Shown piece by piece: positions 12,298 to 23,700 of a stretch of DNA of 64,000 nucleotides. Every line of letters begins with the position of its first letter. Positions within the stretch are counted from its first letter, which is position 1. Below the pieces are notes generated by a model. It saw only the letters and a program-made list of their open reading frames with translations. It had not been told where the DNA came from and made no database searches. This DNA comes from Tribonema minus (taxonomy: Eukaryota; Sar; Xanthophyceae; Tribonematales; Tribonemataceae), in the NCBI GenBank assembly GCA_017506865.1, contig JAFCMP010000533.1, positions 186,001-250,000 on the forward strand. Direction: 5' to 3'. Both the position numbers and the translations under genes were made by a program.

Positions 12298-13036
12298 GAG
12301 TGTTTCTTGCATACATGTCCACAAGTTCCTATGAGACGAGCATGTGCTGGCGACAAACACCAAGGGGCCGCAGGTGACGACGCGCAATGTGTTGCTGGTG
12401 AGCGTGAGCTGATGTCTAACTGTTAAAGTTCAAGTTGCAGTCCAACTTGCGGACCAGCAAGCTTGTCCTTTTTGCTTGCGGCTGCGATGGCACCATCGCT
12501 GCTGAAGACCCACACTACCTTGCTGGCCTAGACGACACCCTATTCTGCCATAAGACCTGTGCAACGCGTTCAGCAGACGAGAAAACATCCATACGCTTTC
12601 AGTCGAAACCATGCGAAGCGCAAGGCTCGCTTCCTAAAGTAGCGGCAGCTCCAACGCCCCTCCCACCCTTTTGGAAGTACATGGGTCGTTGAGGGGGTAT
12701 CTGCCGTTGATCACTCTAAAGCGCATCACCTCAGATATACCGTGCTCCTCCAAACGGCGGCCGCTAGGATAACCAGCATTTAAGGGCACGATGTGGGATG
12801 TGGCCTGAAGCGCTGTAAATCAGGTGTCCCTGGACAGGGGGCAGGACTGCTCCAGCAGATTTCGGCTATCCGAAAGAGCAAGAGCACGGTCTTGTGACCA
12901 GAGCCTCACTCACTCCACAGCTGATCTCTCCGGGAGGAAAAAAAAAGCAAGCAACGGTTTGGAAAACAGTACTTTGCCACTTCGTATTAATCAAGCAGGG
13001 GTTATGCCCTTAGTTTTTACTTCTTATGCAATGGTA

Positions 13037-13112
13037 ATACGACATGTAGATTCCTTACAGCTTGATGCCAATCATCTGGGCTTTTTCGCGCCCTGAGCGA
13101 GAATTAATAAAA
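13037..13112 (+). mobile_element. 76-bp retrotransposon-derived patch inside the secY fragment
   Basis: The 76 bp are nearly identical to the 5' part of the retrotransposon at 50.4-53.5 kb (about 53469-53394, minus), including the start of its frame (MPIIWAFSRP). The patch is bounded by GTA on both sides (13034-13036 and 13113-13115), and its removal with one GTA restores the secY frame. It may be an extremely truncated insertion or filler DNA from break repair. Confidence 0.7.
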
Positions 13113-13250
13113 GTACTGTCATCTTTAATTGGAATTTTAAAAGGCAAACTAAACATAGCTATATTTTTAACACAAATCCCTTTTTTTAACGAAACTCTTT
13201 TTTATTGGAGTGGAAAAATTATATTTTGGTCTATTTATGCTGGTTTAATT

Positions 13251-13813
13251 CAGGGGTTATCACGACTCCACCCCCGGAGTCGGCCAACGACTCCGCTCCG
13301 ACTCCGCTCCGGCCGGAGCGGAGTCGGAGTCGTTCGGCATATCTCATTGCTTCGCGGAGTCGGAGTCCGAGTCGTTCACCGAGCAAGTTGCTCCGGCCGG
13401 AGTCGGAGCGGAGTCGTACAGTTGCTCCGGAGCGAAGGGCCCCGACTCCTTTAGTTGAGCACGCGTTGAGCACGCATGCAGCATATTTCGGTGCATGCGG
13501 TACAACGCAGTGCAGGGCTGTGGCTCCAAGTGGCCCAGAGACAGGTAACACCTACTTTAAGGAGGAGATGGCTGTTCAAAGGCAGGGTCGGAGTCGCACC
13601 GGAGTCGTCGCTGACTCCGCTCCGACTCCGCTCCGGCCGGAGCGGAGTCGGAGTCGTTCGGGCCATCGCTTTGCTCCTCGAAGTCGGAGTCGGAGTCGTG
13701 CAGCGATGGGTGCCAGATCCCCGGAGCGGAGTCGGAGTCGTAGGCAAATGAGTCACAGCTCCGCGGAGCGGAGTCGGAGTCGTACAGATATTGAGGAGTC
13801 GTGATAACCCCTG
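13251..13813. mobile_element. Non-autonomous hAT-like transposon (563 bp) in secY
   Basis: Terminal inverted repeats are 19 bp and perfect: CAGGGGTTATCACGACTCC at the left and its complement at the right. Target duplications are 8 bp, GTTTAATT at 13243-13250 and 13814-13821. An 8-bp duplication with ends starting CAGGG is typical of hAT elements. The interior is built from many GGAGTCGGAGTCG and GGAGCGG units in both orientations, which repeat the subterminal GACTCC motif; such clusters often serve as transposase binding sites. There is no transposase. The 199-codon Ser/Arg-rich frame across it is translated repeat. Confidence 0.9.
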
Positions 13814-14285
13814 GTTTAATTTTCTTTTTTACGTATTTTTATTCTACTATTGTTTTAGATCCAAAAGACGTTGCAGAGCGATTTCGTAAGAATTCAGTTG
13901 TAATTTTAGGTATATCACCAGGAAATCCTACCAAAAGTTATCTACGTCAAACATTAAAACGTATTGCAAGGATTAATGCTATTTTTTTAATTTGTAATAT
14001 TGTCGGCCTACAAGTTCTTGAATCTATCTTACATCTTAATGTTACGAGTTTACGTGGTTTAGGATTTACTTCTCAACTTATTTTAGTAAATGTTTTAATT
14101 GACACTGTAAAAAGAATTAAAAGCTTCTTAAACGAAGAAGAAAATACTCTTTAACGAAAAAATACTATTAATAGAAACAACTACCAAAAAAAACAAAAGA
14201 GGATGTTGAACTTCAGGATCGAGAGTAGAGAAAGCGCCTGGAGCCTTCTGTCGAGGCTGCGGACAGGCCCCGCATCCTACACATC

Positions 14286-15332
14286 ATGGCGGCAAATCGC
14301 TTGTGCCCGAAGGCGGCGGGGGCGCTTGATAGGGACATGAGGCTGCGACTGCAGCCTGCGGTGAGTATGATGCTGAGCAAAGCGAGCTTGGTTCATTATT
14401 CAGCGCTTTCTTCGACCACCAGGATCCTGGAGCTGACCATGTTCGGAATGGTAATGATGGAGGCGCCCCTGCCAAACTTTCCCAAGTACCTGAGGAAGTG
14501 GAGCATCTTGGAGTCGGAGCCCGTTGCCCCTACGAGCGTCCCTAATGTTGAGCGCATTGACGATCTCTACATCAGTGATGACTCAAAGGGAGGGTGTGCA
14601 CGGCAGCTGCTCGACGGCCTGATGCCGCAGCGCTGCTCTATCGGCATTCTTCACTTTCATACTGACCTTTACGCAGAGGCAGCGAGGCCCACTGCCTTTC
14701 CAGAGGGCCTGGATTTGCTGATTGTCTCAAACACGAGAGAGTGTAGGCTACTTGACACTGGCACAACAGATGGTACCGCTACAGTGGCGGTGCCTGACTC
14801 CTTGAAGCGCTTGACGCTTGTCGGCAATGTGGTGCCAGCCTGCGTGCCCTTGGCCTTGCAGCATCTGCGAATACTGGATGGCGAGAGCACTGAGCAGCTG
14901 CAGTACATCGCTGAGATTGATGGCCTCCAAAGTTTCACACTTTACGAGTGCACTCGGACAGGCCACATGGTGTACCCCGACTGCCTGCAGTCGCTAACAA
15001 TTGAGGAGGGTGGTGAGCAAACTCAGCCCAGCATAGAAGACATAGGTACGCTGCCTGCAGGCCTCAAAACGCTTTGGATCGCAAGCAGGTGGGTCAATCA
15101 CCCTCTCGGCGAGCTTCCAGAGGGTCTTGAGGTGTTGGACTTGGAGGACTCGCCTGAGTTCAATCAGCGTCTAGGCAAACTGCCGGAAGGCCTCAGAATC
15201 CTGCGCCTAGGACCAGCATTCACGCAAGAGCTAGGACGCCTGCCTTTCGGGCTGATAGAGTTGACTGTGCCAACGCACTTGCCGCATGCGCTGACAGTGC
15301 CAGCAGGCACACGTCTCTTCAAAGGCACCTGA
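14286..15332 (+). CDS. FNIP-repeat protein, intact member (348 aa)
   Basis: FNIP repeats are a leucine-rich-repeat-like family, abundant in Dictyostelium and also seen in giant viruses; they are presumed to mediate protein binding. The C-terminal half shows about 20-residue units such as FNQRLGKLPEGLRILRLG, FTQELGRLPFGLIELTVP and VNHPLGELPEGLEVLDLE, and the central part has more degenerate units. The N-terminus MAANRLCPKAA is shared with copies B, C and D. There is no signal peptide or membrane segment. It is the only copy of four with an undamaged full-length frame. The region just upstream is plastid DNA, so its original promoter may be displaced. Function unknown. Confidence 0.8.
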   Translation: MAANRLCPKAAGALDRDMRLRLQPAVSMMLSKASLVHYSALSSTTRILELTMFGMVMMEAPLPNFPKYLRKWSILESEPVAPTSVPNVERIDDLYISDDSKGGCARQLLDGLMPQRCSIGILHFHTDLYAEAARPTAFPEGLDLLIVSNTRECRLLDTGTTDGTATVAVPDSLKRLTLVGNVVPACVPLALQHLRILDGESTEQLQYIAEIDGLQSFTLYECTRTGHMVYPDCLQSLTIEEGGEQTQPSIEDIGTLPAGLKTLWIASRWVNHPLGELPEGLEVLDLEDSPEFNQRLGKLPEGLRILRLGPAFTQELGRLPFGLIELTVPTHLPHALTVPAGTRLFKGT

Positions 15333-16079
15333 TCTGCTTGTGCTCCACTATCTGTCGATGGAGCTCACATGAATACCATTCACGACTGTCCATTGATGGT
15401 TTGTTGCCGTGTCCGCGTGTCTATGTCAATGCCGCTTGTTGTCAACATCAGATGTGTGCGTGGGTTGCTGTGCTAGATTCCCACGCTAGCTAGTGTTGCT
15501 GTCAGTACAAGTAGGCGCAGCCGCTTGTACTGCAGTGAGTATGAGGCGAGCTACATGCAGTAGTATGCAGCAGTACTTGCAGCACTGGCAGTGTTTGAAC
15601 TGCTGATATACTTGGCCTTCATATTTGGTTGCATTCAAGCAACACATGCTGATTGCTGTTATGTGCTTGACGATGGCGTTGTGCCTGGCATGTGCTGCCA
15701 TCTGCAGTTTATGATGCATAGTCATGTACGTCGCAGACTTGCGTGTTTGATATGAGCACCTGCTTAGACAGCAGACTGATTTGTGCAATGCAGACATTTG
15801 CGTGCCACATCATGTATGATCATGATGCTGCTGCCACAATGCAGTCATTGATGTTTGTGTTGGACCTATGGCGGTAGGGTGCGCCTTCCATGTCTCAAAG
15901 CGCGCTTCAAAGGTGGCTCTTGTATGCCCAAAGAATGCCCCAGAACAGTTTGCAGTGCACACATCGCATCCGCACTTTTTTTATAGTTTTCTTGTTCACA
16001 ACTTCAAGGTCCAGGACCAATCAACTTCAAGTTGAATATTGGTGTGTCAGAGTGTTTTTCAGGAAACATTTTTGTTGTC

Positions 16080-16462
16080 GTGATCAGTAGTATTGTTCCA
16101 CAGCAGCAGGTGTGGATATAGTTCCGCACATTGCTTGCGGGCTGCTGCTAAGATGGGCCTTGGTGTTGGCTGCAGCTCTGCACCTTGCGTCTGGTTTCGG
16201 CTCGGAACACTAGAAGACTGCAAATAGTGCCCCGGACCCGGCGTACCCCGGTCAAGTACAGAGTTCTCAGCCCATAGGCTATCACTGCTGAAGACACTGC
16301 GCCAGCCTCTGGAGTGATTGAGAAAGCACCTGCAGACACCAGGGATTACAGGTTTGTTCGCCTGGAAAATCGGACCGGAAGTGATAATTGTGAGCGATTC
16401 TGAGGCGGCAACAGCGGCGGCGAGCATGACCATTAACGTTGGACACCTGGCGGATCCTGCGG
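16080..16462 (+). pseudogene. Dead copy of the first exon and start region of the M16 peptidase
   Basis: This matches the minus strand of about 42545-42038. The start codon is changed (GATATG to GATATA), a base is gained in the segment encoding RFVRLENGLEV, and the hydrophobic leader is disrupted. DTRDYRFVRLEN is still readable. It is the far end of duplication copy A and runs opposite to the real gene. Confidence 0.85.
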
Positions 16463-17090
16463 TGAACACCACAAGCAGCCCGTAGCCACGCATTCGCAGC
16501 GGCTGGTACTGCAGAAGGTAGATGGTGCCTGTGCTGTGCAGCACTGGCAGCTGCTGTCAGTGATGCGGTGCGCGTTGAACTCGACGCGCTGGCGCAGGTC
16601 CTCATCAGTATGAATCATGCGAGCGTGTGCGCTGTGTGGTGGAAGCTAGCGCTCAACACCATTTTAAGAGGTTGAGGTTGAATGTGAGGAAGATTTTAGT
16701 TGTGCATTGCGAGCACGTGTCACTGGGTTCCAGGGTCAGAGTTGACTGTTGAGCATTGCTGCACTCGTTGTTGGCCAACGCCCAGACAAAAGCCTGGGCA
16801 TGCGTGCGAAGCAACAGCAACACATGTTTGTAGACGCAGGTCTCGCTGGTATGCCGTGATCACCACATGCGACTTGACTAAAATAGAACAAGCATATAAT
16901 TGAGGTACACAGAGTATGGTTCGGTGTTCAAATCTTCGCCCAAACCTAACCCTCGTGTTTGCAGAGTGACAACTTCCTGTTGTGTGAACCGATTTCAAAA
17001 CTGATGGCTGCATGTGGAAGTTCTTGAAGTTGCATATTACGTCCTGGACCGCATGGGCTGAGCGCGCGATAAATCGGGCTTGCAATAACT
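16463..17090. other. No recognised gene
   Basis: Short open frames on both strands show no family match. A truncated TTAGGG-like motif (CCTAACCCTCG) lies near 16944. I see no repeat array or hairpin of note. Confidence 0.5.
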
Positions 17091-17094
17091 AAAT

Positions 17095-17511
17095 CTACGG
17101 AGGGGCCGGCGGTTCGGCGCTGGCCGGCGAGGGCCGCGGCACTTGCAACAGTGCGATGCGGCGGTAAGCGCTGACGTCGCCAGCAGGGGCAATGACTGCG
17201 TTCCAGTTGTCGATCACGACACGTGTGAGCGCGCGCTGTAGCGCGAGGGAGGTGCGGCGGCGCCAGAAGGCAACGCGCTGCGCAAGATTGTAGATGTCCT
17301 GCGAGCTCTGCTCGGCGAGTGCGTGTAGCAGCGCTTGGGTGTCGCGTGACATAGCGCCGAAGTGGTCGAAGGCTGCAGAAGTTGTCTGTTGCTGACATAA
17401 GGGACGTGTGCGCCACTGGAGCTCCTCAGATATTCTTCGCAAACTGAACAGCCTAATAAATTGGCGCGCAGAAGGTATGACAAATGCAGCACAGCATTCA
17501 GCAACGTTCAC
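17095..17511 (-). CDS. Unidentified open frame downstream of the peptidase gene
   Basis: A 138-codon minus frame ends 630 bp past the M16 stop. The part from about 17395 down follows a possible acceptor (TATGTCAG) and has protein-like composition: HFGAMSRDTQALLHALAEQ, then Gln/Arg-rich helix-like sequence with FWRRRTSLALQRALTRVV and a Pro-rich tail. It may be a small gene or the last exon of one. I do not recognise it. Confidence 0.3.
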   Translation of the reverse strand: MNVAECCAAFVIPSARQFIRLFSLRRISEELQWRTRPLCQQQTTSAAFDHFGAMSRDTQALLHALAEQSSQDIYNLAQRVAFWRRRTSLALQRALTRVVIDNWNAVIAPAGDVSAYRRIALLQVPRPSPASAEPPAPP

Positions 17512-17725
17512 ACTGCAAAGACATTGGCAGCTTGATCAGACACCCATTGAGGCAGGTGGCACGTCACAGGCATGCTGTGAGATAGCAGTGCATTTCAGAA
17601 GCGCGCAGTGAGCAGCAGTATATGCCTTCGCAAGTCAAGCCGCACTCCGACCTCAGAAGCAACAAAAACATGATGGATGTTTATTGTTTCTACACATGGC
17701 TTGCACCGAGGTGATAGCTGCATTG

Positions 17726-20700
17726 TCATTTGTGTGATGATGCAACGGCGGGCGCCTTGAACACGGGGCGTCCCCGCTTGAACTCCCTAACTTCCTCCAA
17801 ACAGCTGAGTACTTCAACTTCATCCCCGCCGCTCACAGCCTCCGGTGACTGCGATCCGCCGTGCTTCGGGCTGCGAACCCTGACGCTCAGCTTCCGCCTA
17901 TCTGGTGCACCATGCCGGAAGTAGCGGTCAAAGAAGGCCAAAACTGTTTCCCGCGAGAGCGTCTTGAATGCATCGGCGCGCCGCCAACTGCAGCAGCGGC
18001 AGAACCAGGCAGAACAGTGACGGTTACGCAACAACAGGCAGACGGCGCGTGATGCGCCTAGCTGTCTCTCAAGAGCAGCAGCAGAGTGTGCAGAGCCGAG
18101 ATGAGTACCATTTTTGGGCACATGCATCCATATCTAGTGTGCAAAGACGCATACTACCAGCTGATGATCATGCCTGCCTGGGGCGACATGTCAGATCAGC
18201 CAAGCTGCAGTGTGTATGATGGTGCCTCGTTGAAAAAACGCTGAAGTTGAAGTACTCCTGAAGTGCTTCAAAGTATGCCCAGCACCAGGCATTGTGATGG
18301 TGTTGATGGCTCCACAATGCTCTCATTGCAACAGCATGATTTTCCTAACGGAGCGCATCACTCCCATGCCCCGCCAAGCAATAGTGGCACAAAACAAAAA
18401 TGGGTCCAAACGACCCGAGTCTCCTTTAGAGGGCCTTGGCTGCCAGAGAGGGCGTGATCATGTCAAGGAGAATGCTGCTCTTGCCCGAGCATGTGTGCCC
18501 AGGCTTGAAAGGCGCAATGAACTCAAGGCTGTGAGCATGGCAAGATGGACAGCCACTGTCTGGCCAGTTGCTGTTCTGAAAAAGCTGCTGTTTACGACAG
18601 TTGGCTCTCCAATACAACATCGGCTCGAACAACAGCATGTCTCTGGGCAGCTGGTGTCCGTTTTATCATCGTTGACTTCCATGACATCTGCCGGTAGTGG
18701 TCCAGATGCCAACATAATAAACACGAGACATTACCAATGTGGTGAGCATCCGCAATGAACAAAGCCAGAGACTACGACGCATCAGGTACTTCAACATCTC
18801 CCCTTGTTCGCGTGTAAACATATCAGTGCCCATTATGTTCTTCAATACTGCACTTTGCTGGATGCTGGGGTTCTTGTTGAGCCGTGCACCATGCATAGCG
18901 TCTAGCATGCTTTTGAAGGACAGACTTGCAGCAACGAACTCAAACCACTTTTGTCAAGTGACTTTGACCTCATCAAATGCACGCATATACTTCAGGTAGT
19001 TGTATGTGCACATGAGAAATTCACAATATCTCAACCACTCACCGTCGGCCAAAATCCAATACTTCTGTTGCTATGGGTCCTGCTCAGCAGACAACAAAAA
19101 GCACACAGCAGACAAAACAGCACGTCAGGATTGCACAGAGCTGGGACAAGGGCTCACGAGATACATGTCCAGCAAGGCCATGCAAGTACAAATTGAATCA
19201 GAAGCAGAGTGCGAGAGGTACCATGACTGCTTGTGCAAAACATAATGCTGTGGGGCCTGCTCAGCAAAAGTGCACGGCAGAAATAGGGAGCGCATCAGTG
19301 GTGCACAGAGCTGAGACAAGGGCCCACGAAATGCTGGTCCTGCAATGTGCTGTGAAGTACAATCAGCACCAGGAGCAGAGTGCCGAAGGTACCGTGACTG
19401 CTCCTGTAAGTCACTAAAGCACGCTTATACATATTGCACGCCCGCTGCAACTTCTTGCCCATTCACCGCTTGAAGTCATGATCCCACTCACACTTGGTAC
19501 CCCAGCCTTGCACGGAAGTATGGCGATTGATGGAGGTCAGTGAATACACATGCACCTCGTTCCACCATCAAAACACCTCCTGATAGTCTGTCCTGCATAC
19601 ATGACCACGCTTAACGGCATTTGAACACATTTACGCAGTAATATAGAATTTGCTAGACGACGAGCCAAGTAAGTCAGTGGCGCCGGACCAGTATCATTCC
19701 TAGCACGCGTGCTGGCAACAGCGCAATCATTATTGCACGACAACGTATTTGGCCATACAAGTACGGCAAATTGGGCGTATTTGGCAGCCAGGAATACTTC
19801 TTGAGCAAAACCTCAACATGATAACATGCTGCGCGAAGGGCGTGTTTGCGGGGCGTGCGGTGAGTCTGCTCGATTCCAAGCAAGCAGTCCACCACAAAAT
19901 AGGCACTTGAACCCGGAAATGAACCTCAAAATAGGCTTTTGTGCAACCCTAACGATCATACATACTTACCCCATAGTCGCTCTGATTCCTCGCCGAGGCG
20001 CATGTCGGGCTCCAGCCCTGCGCTCACGATGCTGTTCTTCACCTTGTCAAAGTCCTCCTGTGAGCCAGCGGCAATCAACAAGGGGAGGCTCAGTGAGGTT
20101 GCTAGGGGCAAGTCGCTGTCCACTGCCAGGTGCAAGCAAAATTTCCAGCACTTGTGCCAGTAGGATGCCGCACAGGCGCTCTTGCCAATCATGGAAAATG
20201 AGGAATCGCAACTCCCAGGTGTTGCATAACGCTGAGCACGTGGTTGATGATACTGTTTATAGGCGAGGGACCCTTCAGGGCGTGAGCCTTCTTAAGTCAT
20301 GGCGCGCGCAAGTCTCCGCATTACTGATGCATCTGGGCTTGCTAATTTTTGCATTGTGGGTATGCGTATGTGCGTATCGCTACAACCATTGACCAATCAG
20401 CGCGCTGGGGTCTAGTTGCGGCTCCCAGCGGCAACACCCAGGAAGCTAGAAATTTATTCTGGCGCTGGCTCTCCAGCTCGCGAGGTGTTGCTGCACAGGC
20501 GGCGCTGACCGCAAGCAGCGTTTTGACAATTGGCATGTATCGCATTGCAGTATCAAGCCTGCGGCCACGCTTCGCGGCCTGCAGAGCTCTCAAGACAGTC
20601 TCTCTTTCAAGTTCGCTCGTCTACTTCAAAGCCGTTACGCGCAACTTCAGTTCCTGAGGCACTAACCCTAACTTAAAGTTACATAGGGCCAGAACCTTTT

Positions 20701-23700
20701 TGGCGCTGATCACCAGAGCTAGCGTGGTGGTGTTGATGTGCTAAGCGTGGCAGCACGGCTTAATGGCAATGCAGATGTAAGCTTGCAGCATGCGCGCAAC
20801 ATGATCTCAATGCAACAGAAAACATGAGGTGATGCACATCGTTGTTTCAGATTCAAGCAATTGTTGAGGTGATGGTCTCTGACTTGCTTTAAGCGCAACT
20901 TACAAAAGAGGCTGTCTGTTTGCGGGTCGCTCGCCCCCCGTTCCTTAAGGAGGGGGGTGCTTTCTTGTGACTGCTTCATACAGGACATCACATTTGTCAG
21001 CTTGCACATCTCTCATATAGAGCCGATACACGAATTGACAAAAAAACATGACACAACGTGTACTGCAAGCACACGCACGCCAGGTTGCCTTGCCTGCCAA
21101 AGAATCTGAGCAGTGAAGAAACCATGCACGCTTTGAAGCTCATGTGAGCAGCACGCACAAGCATCGCGGGTTGTCTCAATCTGCAAGCACACCTCCGGCT
21201 TGGCTCTTGCGCCAAGTGCAATTTCGCTGAGCGCGTGCGTCAGCAAACTTCAACTTGCCTGCGACAGCGCCAGCAGTTCCTCCCTGAACGACACCAGCCA
21301 CGCCTCGATGCGCTCGTCGAGGTACTCTGGGGGGTGCTGGGGGCTCTGAATGGTGACGCTCCACCCCATAACCCGTGAAGGGGGGGGTCCCAGCCTGGGG
21401 TTCGCTGCCACAATGTACCCCAGCTGTGAAAGAACGACCGAAGGCAGTGAGGCAGGTTGCAGCGCATGTGAGCGTTGCATTGAAGATTCAGAGTAAAACA
21501 ACACAAAAGTGACGCTCCACCCCATGACCCGTGAAGGCGGGGGTCCCAGCCTGGGGCTTGCTGCCACAATGTACCCCAACTGTACACGAATGAACCGAGG
21601 CAGGTGAGGCAGGTTACAGTACATGTGAGCGTTGGGTTGAAGATTCAGCGTGAAGCGACAAGTAGTGACGCTCCACCCCTTGACCCGTGAGGGCGGGGGT
21701 CCCAGCCTAGGGTTCGCTGCCACAATGTATCCCAACTGTACACAAATGAACCGAGGCAGGCAAGGCAGGGTACAGCACATGTCAGCGTTGAAGTACAGTA
21801 GCAGCGAAAGAGGGGGTGCCAGCCTGGGTTCGCTGCCACAATGTACCCCAGCTGTACACAAAATGAGGCAAGTTGCAGCACATGTGAGCTGCCACACTGT
21901 CTCCAGCTGTACAAGAATGAACCATGACCAGTGAGGCTGTGGATAAAACGTTCAGCATATAGCGATCAATAATAAACGGCGGCATAAGTGGCTACTTGGA
22001 CCAAGTGGAGTCGATGACTAGATGCGGGCTGGGGGTCTTAGCCTGGGGCCGCCATCACAATGTACACCAGGTGTATCAAACGTGAACCGCTGATGAACTG
22101 CCATCCTATTATGATGAACTGCAGCCATCTTATTATCATAAAAGTATCAGCCAGGTTCAGGCACGACGCGTCGGATCACGAGTCCGTGAACTGCGGGTTT
22201 CGACGCAACCAACGTGTTGAGGTTGGCGTCTTGGAAGTTGCCACAAGAGACCCGTGTTGAGGTTGGCGTCTTGGAGGTTGTCACAAGAGACCCACGAAGT
22301 CAACACGCGCTTTGTGAGCGGGACTGACGGTGAGCGTGTGCGCTTCTACACAACAGTAGGGGCTGCAGTGGGCTGTGGGGATTGAGGCTACCACCGTAGA
22401 TTGCTGAGAGTAGTGATGGCAAAGAATGATTGTCGCTCAATATGCATCATGCCTTGTACCTATGCAGCCACCAAGAGTAGAAGACATCAGGGGGCGGCAA
22501 CAGCTGTGGCCAAAGCTATAAATAGGGCCACGTTGGCTCAGAGTGGCTTCAAGCACGTCTGGTCATGTTCACACTCGAGAGTCTGTGGACTGCCGCGTCT
22601 TGCAATACTGCGCGTGCTGAAAAAGCCGTACAGGAGCAACAGCCAAACACACGAACAAGGGTCTAAACAGTGGCCTCAACTGCATTGCCAGTGCAGCGAG
22701 TCATGCGGCTCTCCATCCTTACGGCAGAAATTCAGATGTTCGCTCACATGCAAGGGTGCTGCGATCCCAACTTGAAGTTTGTGTTGCGATCTGCTAGGCT
22801 GCTCTCATTCCACTGAAACAAACGGAGCGCAAGCCCATGTTGTGGCACCTCACAATGACTTAGAATGCAAACAATTGCGTGTTGCTCCAAGCCCATATTG
22901 TCTGCGCCCATTGACTCTTGACTCTTGACTTTGACTTGCCTGCTCCTCTGTTCGTAACCGTGTGAAGGCGCTGTTGGCAGCCACCATCTGGATGACATCA
23001 AGGCACGCCTCCATTGACAGATCTGAAGCGTCACCCGTCCCAACCTGCAAGTGCAGCTCCACTGCGCTGTTGTCCTGTTGGATGTGCAGACACAGCCGAA
23101 AAGCTCAATTCATCAGAACTGTTCATCAGTGTCATGCTGGCCTGAAGCAATACGTTACTTCAAAATGAGCAGGCCATACTACATTCTGAAGCGCTTGATT
23201 GTATTTCCCAGCGGTTTGCAATGTATAAATTAAGTTCTCGAATTGCAAGCCCACGGCTGCTTCCTGACTCCGCGATAGAGCAACGATAAAGTCAAGGTGA
23301 GGTTTTTAGGTTTACCATCAACCACGCTTCAGAAATGTAGTTGCCCCAAAAAGCACACAGCGTTTGGTGTTGCGCCAGCGTATCCCCATGTCAGTTTGTC
23401 ATGATGACGTGCAACGACGCACACTGGTTCATGCACTGCGCGCATGGATGGAAGCGCCGTCGTGTGATGGTATGCCCGGATCTGCGGCTGCCGCTTACGC
23501 GAACTCGGCCGCGTCAACTGTTCGCCTACCGACTACTACTCAGCTGCAGCCACAAGCCTACACTGGCTGGACGATACCAGCCAAAAAGTGATGCACATGC
23601 TGCTTCCTCCCCGTGAACTCTTCACACGTACAGACTTCGGGGCCTGTTCCCCGTGTGGTGGGACGCCCGGCTCTGCAACCGCTGCTTGCGCACAGTGTGT

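Larger units (their letters stand above)
12938..14154 (+). pseudogene. secY: Plastid secY fragment (C-terminal part), interrupted twice
   Basis: SecY is the channel subunit of the thylakoid Sec translocase. Recognisable pieces in order are LPLRINQAGVMPLVF (about 12.97-13.02 kb), FNETLFYWSGKIIFW (about 13.19-13.23 kb) and DPKDVAERFRKNS plus GNPTKSYLRQTLKRIARINA (13.86-13.98 kb), to a stop at 14154. The gene is missing its N-terminal half. A 76-bp insertion sits at 13037-13112 and a 563-bp transposon at 13251-13813. Ignoring both with their target duplications, the frame is open, so decay came mainly by insertion. AT-rich codon use fits plastid origin. It cannot be functional here. Confidence 0.92.
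12938..14201 (+). other. Nuclear insertion of plastid DNA (NUPT)
   Basis: An AT-rich block, sharply different from its GC-rich neighbours, starts at a poly-A run after CCGGGAGG and ends before ATGTTGAACTTCAGG. Copy B (about 44.44 kb, minus sense) carries both flanks adjacent, which gives an empty site and shows the plastid DNA arrived after duplication. It ends only 84 bp before the start codon of the intact FNIP gene. The plastid portion is about 620 bp once later insertions are set aside. Confidence 0.85.
11290..16462 (+). repeat. Segmental duplication copy A (inverted relative to copy B)
   Basis: The plus strand here matches the minus strand of about 46005-42038. Matching landmarks in order are the ATGCATGGCGCACAAGC block at about 11.38 kb, a Cys-rich damaged frame at 11.7-12.2 kb, the stretch around AACCAGC at 12.77 kb, the FNIP gene, its 3' flank, and the promoter plus first exon of the M16 peptidase. 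Copy A differs by a 47-bp hairpin insertion and a 1.26-kb plastid insertion. Boundaries are approximate to tens of bases. Confidence 0.85.

Noticed and set aside
13205-13804. 199-codon Ser/Arg-rich plus-strand frame resembling an SR splicing protein
   Set aside because: It is the translation of GGAGTCGGAGTCG repeats inside the hAT-like element and crosses its ends into secY.
12938-14154. A working plastid secY gene or a stretch of plastid genome
   Set aside because: Only the C-terminal part is present, two insertions break it, and both flanks are nuclear duplicated sequence.
18294-18758. 154-codon plus frame with a CxxC pair (CSHCN), considered as a Helitron-like protein
   Set aside because: No replication initiator or helicase motif is visible and it lies opposite a decayed minus-strand segment inside an intron.
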